Positions 55,701 through 64,000 of a stretch of 64,000 nt of DNA are shown one piece after another. This stretch comes from Siphonodentalium dalli (lineage: Eukaryota > Mollusca > Scaphopoda > Gadilida > Siphonodentaliidae). Each line of letters begins with the position of its first letter. Within the stretch, counting starts at the first letter, position 1. A program made the position numbers and the translations under genes. The notes below the pieces were generated by a model. It was not told the origin of the DNA. It ran no database searches and saw only the letters and a list, made by a program, of their open reading frames with translations. Where the stretch lies: positions 23,688,991 to 23,752,990 of the forward strand of contig CP136061.1 of the NCBI GenBank assembly GCA_032622095.1. Direction: 5' to 3'.

Positions 55701-56180
55701 AGAGAGTTATGACCTTTTCGAAGGATTTATGGCTCTTACCCAGAGATTCATGATTACAACTCAGGGATTTGTGACTTTTTCGAAGGATTTGTGGCTCTAA
55801 CCCAGAGATTCAAGAATACAACGCAGGGATTTATGACTTTTTCGAAGGATTTGTGGCTCTATCGCAGAGATTCATGAATACAACTCAGGGATTCATGACT
55901 TTTTCGAAGGATTTATGTCTCTAACCCCGAGATTCATGACTACAACTCAGGGATTTATGACTTTTTCGAAGGATTTATGGCTCTAACCCCGAGATTCATG
56001 ACTACAACTCAGGGAGTTATGACTTTTTCGAAGGATTTATGGTTCTAACCCAGAGATTCATGAATAGAACTCAGGGATTTATGACTTTTTCGAAGGATTT
56101 ATGGTTCTAACCCAGAGATTCATGAATAGAACTCAGGGATTTATGACTTTTTCGAAGGATTTATGGTTCTAACCCAGAGA
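48441..56180 (+). repeat. 3929-bp tandem duplication (two copies)
   Basis: Copy 1 is about 48441-52369 and copy 2 about 52370-56180. Markers at 48481 (GCGAAGG), 49722 (TCGTAGTAT), 50231 (GGTCC) and 51704 (GTTTTGAAGG followed by a 21-bp scar) recur at 52410, 53651, 54160 and 55633, all 3929 bp away. Much of the second copy recurs again at a 3679-bp offset (about 53304-55771 with 56983-59450). Confidence 0.8.
51711..51733 (+). repeat. 21-bp monomer remnant (deletion scar)
   Basis: After GTTTTGAAGG the sequence runs ATTTATGACTTTTTCGTAGG and then GATTTGTGG, so only one 21-bp third of a monomer is present. The intact arrangement, seen near 49660-49740, has a full monomer between. The scar fits a 41-bp deletion between two GGATTTATG motifs. 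The same scar recurs near 55640-55661 and 59320-59340. Confidence 0.75.
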
Positions 56181-59100
56181 TTCATGAATAGAACTCAGGG
56201 ATTTATGACTTTTTCGAAGGATTTATGGCTCTAACCCCGAGATTCATGACTACAACTCAGGGATTTATGACTTTTTCGAAGGATTTGTGGCTATAATCCA
56301 GAGATTCATGAATACAACGCAGGGATTTATGACTTTTTCGAAGGATTTATGGTTCTAACCCAGAGATTCATGATTACAACTCAGGGATTTATGACTGTTT
56401 TGAAGGATTTATGGCTCTAACCCGGAGATTCACGAATACAACGCAGGGATTTATGACTTTTTCGTAGGATTTGTGGCTCTAACCCCGAGATTCATGACTA
56501 CAACTCAGAGAGTTATGACCTTTTCGAAGGATTTATGGCTCTTACCCAGAGATTCATGATTACAACTCAGGGATTTGTGACTTTTTCGAAGGATTTGTGG
56601 CTCTAACCCAGAGATTCAAGAATACAACGCAGGGATTTATGACTTTTTCGAAGGATTTGTGGCTCTATCGCAGAGATTCATGAATACAACTCAGGGATTC
56701 ATGACTTTTTCGAAGGATTTATGTCTCTAACCCCGAGATTCATGACTACAACTCAGGGATTTAAGACTTTTTCGAAGGATTTATGGCTCTAACCCCGAGA
56801 TTCATGACTACAACTCAGGGATTTATGACTTTTTCGAAGGATTTATGGTTCTAACCCAGAGATTCACGAATAGAACTCAGGGAGTTATGACTTTTTCGAA
56901 GGATTTATGGTTCTAACCCAGAGATTCATGAATAGAACTCAGGGATTTATGACTTTTTCGAAGGATTTATGGTTCTAACCCAGAGATTCATGAATAGAAC
57001 TCAGGGATTTATGACTTTTTCGAAGGATTTATGGCTCTAACCCCGAGATTCATGAATAGAACTCAGGGATTTATGACTTTTTCGAAGGATTTATGTCTCT
57101 AACCCCGAGATTCATGACTACAACTCGGGGATTTATGACTTTTTCGAAGGATTTGTGGCTCTAATCCAGAGATTCATGAATACAACGCAGGGATTTATGA
57201 CTTTTTCGAAGGATTTGTGGTTCTAACCCAGAGATTCATGATTACAACTCAGGGATTTATGACTGTTTTGAAGGATTTATGGCTCTAACCCGGAGATTCA
57301 CGAATACAACGCAGGGATTTATGACTTTTTCGTAGTATTTGTGGCTCTAACCCCGAGATTCATGACTACAACTCAGAGAGTTATGACCTTTTCGAAGGAT
57401 TTATGGCTCTTACCCAGAGATTCATGATTACAACTCAGGGATTTGTGACTTTTTCGAAGGATTTGTGGCTCTAACCCAGAGATTCAAGAATACAACGCAG
57501 GGATTTAAGACTTTTTCGAAGGATTTGTGGCTCTATCGCAGAGATTCATGAATACAACTCAGGGATTCATGACTTTTTCGTAGGATTTATGTCTCTAACC
57601 CCGAGATTCATGACTACAACTCAGGGATTTATGACTTTTTCGAAGGATTTATGGCTCTAACCCCGAGATTCATGACTACAACTCAGGGAGTTATGACTTT
57701 TTCGAAGGATTTATGGTTCTAACCCAGAGATTCATGAATAGAACTCAGGGATTTATGACTTTTTCGAAGGATTTATGGTTCTAACCCAGAGATTCATGAA
57801 TAGAACTCAGGGATTTATGACTTTTTCGAAGGATTTATGGTCCTAACCCAGAGATTCATGAATAGAACTCAGGGATTTATGACTTTTTCGAAGGATTTAT
57901 GGTTCTAACCCAGAGATTCATGAATACAACTCAGGGATTTATGACTTTTTCGAAGGATTTATGGTTCTAACCCAGAGATTCATGATTACAACTCAGGGAT
58001 TTATGACTTTATCGAAGGATTTATGGCTCTAACCCAGAGATTCGTGATTACAACTCAGGGATTTATGACTTTTTTGAAGGATTTATGGCTCTAACCCGGA
58101 GATTCATGAATACAATTCTGGGATTTGTGACTTTTTCGATGGATTTATGGCTTTAACCCCGAGATTTATGACTACAACTCTGGGATTTATGACTTTTTCG
58201 AAGGAATTATGGTTCTAACCCAGAGATTCATGACTACAACTCAGGGATTTATGACTTTTTCGAAGGATTTGTGGCTCTAACCCAGAGATTCATGAATACA
58301 ACGCAGGGATTTATGACTTTTTCGAAGGATTTATGGCTCTTACCCAGAGATTCATGATTACAACTCAGGGATTTGTGACTTTTTCGAAGGATTTGTGGCT
58401 CTAACCCAGAGATTCATGAATACAACGCAGGGATTTATGACTTTTTCGAAGGATTTGTGGCTCTATCGCAGAGATTCATGAATACAACTCTGGGATTCAT
58501 GACTTTTTCGAAGGATTTATGGCTCTAACCCCGAGATTCATGACTACAACTCAGGGATTTATGACTTTTTGCGAAGGATTTATGGCTCTAACCCCGAGAT
58601 TCATGACTACAACTCAGGGATTTATGACTTTTTCGAAGGATTTATGGTTCTAACCCAGAGATTCACGAATAGAACTCAGGGAGTTATGACTTTTTCGAAG
58701 GATGTATGGTTCTAACCCAGAGATTCATGAATAGAACTCAGGGATTTATGACTTTTTCGAAGGATTTATGGTTCTAACCCAGAGATTCATGAATAGAACT
58801 CAGGGATTTATGACTTTTTCGAAGGATTTATGGCTTTAACCCCGAGATTCATGACTACAACTCAGGGATTTATGACTTTTTCGAAGGATTTATGGCTCTA
58901 ACACCGAGATTCATGACTACAACTCAGGGATTTATGACTTTTTCGAAGGATTTATGGCTCTAACCCCGAGATTCATGACTACAACTCAGGGATTTACGAC
59001 TTTTTCGAAGGATTTGTGGCTCTAACCCAGAGATTCATGATTACAACTCAGGGATTTATGACTTTTTCGAAGGATTTATGGTTCTAACCCAGAGAATCAT

Positions 59101-60150
59101 GAATAGAACTCAGGGATTTATGACTTTTTCGAAGGATTTATGGCTCTAACCCCGAGATTCATGACTACAACTCGGGGATTTATGACTTTTTTGAAGGATT
59201 TGTGGCTCTAATCCAGAGATTCATGAATACAACGCAGGGATTTATGACTTTTTCGAAGGATTTATGGTTCTAACCCAGAGATTCATGATTACAACTCAGG
59301 GATTTATGACTGTTTTGAAGGATTTATGACTTTTTCGTAGGATTTGTGGCTCTAACCCCGAGATTCATGACTACAACTCAGAGAGTTATGACCTTTTCGA
59401 AGGATTTATGGCTCTTACCCAGAGATTCATGATTACAACTCAGGGATTTATGACTTTATCGAAGGATTTATGGCTCTAACCCAGAGATTCGTGATTACAA
59501 CTCAGGGATTTATGACTTTTTTGAAGGATTTATGGCTCTAACCCGGAGATTCATGAATACAATTCTGGGATTTATGACTTTTTCGATGGATTTATGGCTT
59601 TAACCCCGAGATTTATGACTACAACTCTGGGATTTATGACTTTTTCGAAGGATTTATGGTTCTAACCCAGAGATTCATGACTACAACTCAGGGATTTATG
59701 ACTTTTTCGAAGGATTTGTGGCTCTAACCCAGAGATTCATGAATACAACGCAGGGATTTATGACTTTTTCGAAGGATTTATGGCTCTTACCCAGAGATTC
59801 ATGATTACAACTCAGGGATTTGTGACTTTTTCGAAGGATTTGTGGCTCTAACCCAGAGATTCATGAATACAACGCAGGGATTTATGACTTTTTCGAAGGA
59901 TTTGTGGCTCTATCGCAGAGATTCATGAATACAACTCTGGGATTCATGACTTTTTCGAAGGATTTATGGCTCTAACCCCGAGATTCATGACTACAACTCA
60001 GGGATTTATGACTTTTTGCGAAGGATTTATGGCTCTAACCCCGAGATTCATGACTACAACTCAGGGATTTATGACTTTTTCGAAGGATTTATGGTTCTAA
60101 CCCAGAGATTCACGAATAGAACTCAGGGAGTTATGACTTTTTCGAAGGAT

Positions 60151-63100
60151 GTATGGTTCTAACCCAGAGATTCATGAATAGAACTCAGGGATTTATGACT
60201 TTTTCGAAGGATTTATGGTTCTAACCCAGAGATTCATGAATAGAACTCAGGGATTTATGACTTTTTCGAAGGATTTATGGCTTTAACCCCGAGATTCATG
60301 ACTACAACTCAGGGATTTATGACTTTTTCGAAGGATTTATGGCTCTAACACCGAGATTCATGACTACAACTCAGGGATTTATGACTTTTTCGAAGGATTT
60401 ATGGCTCTAACCCCGAGATTCATGACTACAACTCAGGGATTTACTACTTTTTCGAAGGATTTGTGGCTCTAACCCCGAGATTCATGACTACAACTCAGAG
60501 AGTTATGACCTTTTCGAAGGATTTATGGCTCTTACCCAGAGATTCATGATTACAACTCAGGGATTTGTGACTTTTTCGAAGGATTTGTGGCTCTAACCCA
60601 GAGATTCAAGAATACAACGCAGGGATTTAAGACTTTTTCGAAGGATTTGTGGCTCTATCGCAGAGATTCATGAATACAACTCAGGGATTCATGACTTTTT
60701 CGAAGGATTTATGTCTCTAACCCCGAGATTCATGACTACAACTCAGGGATTTATGACTTTTTCGAAGGATTTATGGCTCTAACCCCGAGATTCATGACTA
60801 CAACTCAGGGAGTTATGACTTTTTCGAAGGATTTATGGTTCTAACCCAGAGATTCATGAATAGAACTCAGGGATTTATGACTTTTTCGAAGGATTTATGG
60901 TTCTAACCCAGAGATTCATGAATAGAACTCAGGGATTTATGACTTTTTCGAAGGATTTATGGTCCTAACCCAGAGATTCATGAATAGAACTCAGGGATTT
61001 ATGACTTTTTCGAAGGATTTATGGTTCTAACCCCGAGATTCATGAATACAACTCAGGGATTTATGACTTTTTCGAAGGATTTATGGTTCTAACCCAGAGA
61101 TTCATGATTACAACTCAGGGATTTATGACTTTATCGAAGGATTTATGGCTCTAACCCAGAGATTCGTGATTACAACTCAGGGATTTATGACTTTTTTGAA
61201 GGATTTATGGCTCTAACCCGGAGATTCATGAATACAATTCTGGGATTTGTGACTTTTTCGATGGATTTATGGCTTTAACCCCGAGATTTATGACTACAAC
61301 TCTGGGATTTATGACTTTTTCGAAGGATTTATGGTTCTAACCCAGAGATTCATGACTACAACTCAGGGATTTATGACTTTTTCGAAGGATTTGTGGCTCT
61401 AACCCAGAGATTCATGAATACAACGCAGGGATTTATGACTTTTTCGAAGGATTTATGGCTCTTACCCAGAGATTCATGATTACAACTCAGGGATTTGTGA
61501 CTTTTTCGAAGGATTTGTGGCTCTAACCCAGAGATTCATGAATACAACGCAGGGATTTATGACTTTTTCGAAGGATTTGTGGCTCTATCGCAGAGATTCA
61601 TGAATACAACTCTGGGATTCATGACTTTTTCGAAGGATTTATGGCTCTAACCCCGAGATTCATGACTACAACTCAGGGATTTATGACTTTTTGCGAAGGA
61701 TTTATGGCTCTAACCCCGAGATTCATGACTACAACTCAGGGATTTATGACTTTTTCGAAGGATTTATGGTTCTAACCCAGAGATTCACGAATAGAACTCA
61801 GGGAGTTATGACTTTTTCGAAGGATGTATGGTTCTAACCCAGAGATTCATGAATAGAACTCAGGGATTTATGACTTTTTCGAAGGATTTATGGTTCTAAC
61901 CCAGAGATTCATGAATAGAACTCAGGGATTTATGACTTTTTCGAAGGATTTATGGCTTTAACCCCGAGATTCATGACTACAACTCAGGGATTTATGACTT
62001 TTTCGAAGGATTTATGGCTCTAACACCGAGATTCATGACTACAACTCAGGGATTTATGACTTTTTCGAAGGATTTATGGCTCTAACCCCGAGATTCATGA
62101 CTACAACTCAGGGATTTACTACTTTTTCGAAGGATTTGTGGCTCTAACCCCGAGATTCATGACTACAACTCAGAGAGTTATGACCTTTTCGAAGGATTTA
62201 TGGCTCTTACCCAGAGATTCATGATTACAACTCAGGGATTTGTGACTTTTTCGAAGGATTTGTGGCTCTAACCCAGAGATTCAAGAATACAACGCAGGGA
62301 TTTAAGACTTTTTCGAAGGATTTGTGGCTCTATCGCAGAGATTCATGAATACAACTCAGGGATTCATGACTTTTTCGAAGGATTTATGTCTCTAACCCCG
62401 AGATTCATGACTACAACTCAGGGATTTATGACTTTTTCGAAGGATTTATGGCTCTAACCCCGAGATTCATGACTACAACTCAGGGAGTTATGACTTTTTC
62501 GAAGGATTTATGGTTCTAACCCAGAGATTCATGAATAGAACTCAGGGATTTATGACTTTTTCGAAGGATTTATGGTTCTAACCCAGAGATTCATGAATAG
62601 AACTCAGGGATTTATGACTTTTTCGAAGGATTTATGGTCCTAACCCAGAGATTCATGAATAGAACTCAGGGATTTATGACTTTTTCGAAGGATTTATGGT
62701 TCTAACCCCGAGATTCATGAATACAACTCAGGGATTTATGACTTTTTCGAAGGATTTATGGTTCTAACCCAGAGATTCATGATTACAACTCAGGGATTTA
62801 TGACTTTATCGAAGGATTTATGGCTCTAACCCAGAGATTCGTGATTACAACTCAGGGATTTATGACTTTTTTGAAGGATTTATGGCTCTAACCCGGAGAT
62901 TCATGAATACAATTCTGGGATTTGTGACTTTTTCGATGGATTTATGGCTTTAACCCCGAGATTTATGACTACAACTCTGGGATTTATGACTTTTTCGAAG
63001 GATTTATGGTTCTAACCCAGAGATTCATGACTACAACTCAGGGATTTATGACTTTTTCGAAGGATTTGTGGCTCTAACCCAGAGATTCATGAATACAACG

Positions 63101-63500
63101 CAGGGATTTATGACTTTTTCGAAGGATTTATGGCTCTTACCCAGAGATTCATGATTACAACTCAGGGATTTGTGACTTTTTCGAAGGATTTGTGGCTCTA
63201 ACCCAGAGATTCATGAATACAACGCAGGGATTTATGACTTTTTCGAAGGATTTGTGGCTCTATCGCAGAGATTCATGAATACAACTCTGGGATTCATGAC
63301 TTTTTCGAAGGATTTATGGCTCTAACCCCGAGATTCATGACTACAACTCAGGGATTTATGACTTTTTGCGAAGGATTTATGGCTCTAACCCCGAGATTCA
63401 TGACTACAACTCAGGGATTTATGACTTTTTCGAAGGATTTATGGTTCTAACCCAGAGATTCACGAATAGAACTCAGGGAGTTATGACTTTTTCGAAGGAT
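60151..63500 (+). repeat. 27-monomer HOR, 1675 bp, two complete units
   Basis: Units are 60151-61825 and 61826-63500, with a third begun at 63501. Reading by eye gives 27 distinguishable monomers per unit, one of them 63 bp, so 27 x 62 + 1 = 1675. Landmarks repeat at exact distance: GGATGTATGG at 60148, 61823 and 63498; TTACTACT at 60441 and 62116, becoming TTACGACT at 63791. The two units look essentially identical, which implies recent amplification or gene conversion. The third unit leaves this order at about 63820. Confidence 0.88.
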
Positions 63501-64000
63501 GTATGGTTCTAACCCAGAGATTCATGAATAGAACTCAGGGATTTATGACTTTTTCGAAGGATTTATGGTTCTAACCCAGAGATTCATGAATAGAACTCAG
63601 GGATTTATGACTTTTTCGAAGGATTTATGGCTTTAACCCCGAGATTCATGACTACAACTCAGGGATTTATGACTTTTTCGAAGGATTTATGGCTCTAACA
63701 CCGAGATTCATGACTACAACTCAGGGATTTATGACTTTTTCGAAGGATTTATGGCTCTAACCCCGAGATTCATGACTACAACTCAGGGATTTACGACTTT
63801 TTCGAAGGATTTGTGGCTCTAACCCAGAGATTCATGATTACAACTCAGGGATTTATGACTTTTTCGAAGGATTTATGGTTCTAACCCAGAGAATCATGAA
63901 TAGAACTCAGGGATTTATGACTTTTTCGAAGGATTTATGGCTCTAACCCCGAGATTCATGACTACAACTCGGGGATTTATGACTTTTTTGAAGGATTTGT

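Larger units (their letters stand above)
30594..64000 (+). repeat. 62-bp satellite array, right block
   Basis: About 540 monomers of the same 62-bp family continue in the same orientation after the LINE and run off the window end. Monomer types are those of the left block. The mix differs: the 71-bp variant carrying a TATTAATAT insert occurs only once here (about 39728) against eleven times on the left. Types with GGTCC (45.9, 50.2, 54.2, 57.8, 61.0 and 62.6 kb) or CGTAGTATTT (45.4, 47.9, 49.7, 53.7 and 57.3 kb) are confined to this block. Long-range order is strong, with a 1675-bp 27-mer towards the end. No other gene or element is seen. Confidence 0.98.

Noticed and set aside
1-64000. Telomeric repeat or rDNA spacer
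   Set aside because: No TTAGGG-like short repeat and no rRNA sequence is present; the unit is a 62-bp satellite.

Overview
The window is almost entirely one satellite DNA array, interrupted by a single non-LTR retrotransposon (LINE). There are no host genes, tRNAs, rRNAs or CRISPR arrays. The organism is a eukaryote and almost certainly an animal. From memory of related elements, the LINE resembles molluscan or other lophotrochozoan ones, but no search was run, so the host call is tentative.

Layout. (1) 1-25458: left satellite array of about 410 monomers of 62 bp. (2) 25459-30593: a LINE of about 5.1 kb on the minus strand. It holds ORF1 (coiled coil plus a C-terminal RRM-like region), ORF2 (endonuclease/reverse transcriptase, 1229 aa, uninterrupted), a 3' UTR of about 0.5 kb, an AATAAA and a short TA-rich tail. 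(3) 30594-64000: right satellite array of about 540 monomers in the same orientation.

The 62-bp monomer is itself a diverged trimer of a 20-21 bp unit. The monomers carry diagnostic variants, and ordered strings of them form higher-order repeats (HORs). The clearest is a 27-monomer, 1675-bp HOR at 60.15-63.5 kb. Larger or smaller tandem duplications have periods of 993, 1124, 1434, 1862, 3739 and 3929 bp, and their junctions look like unequal exchanges.

The most unusual observation is that the LINE lies exactly between two identical 336-bp copies of satellite (25123-25458 and 30594-30929) that share a private base. The corresponding block is single-copy in the empty paralogous HOR units. This fits an exceptionally long target-site duplication, and the perfect identity with both ORFs open points to a very recent insertion. 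All 64-67 aa ORFs in the satellite are frame accidents of variant-length monomers, not genes.
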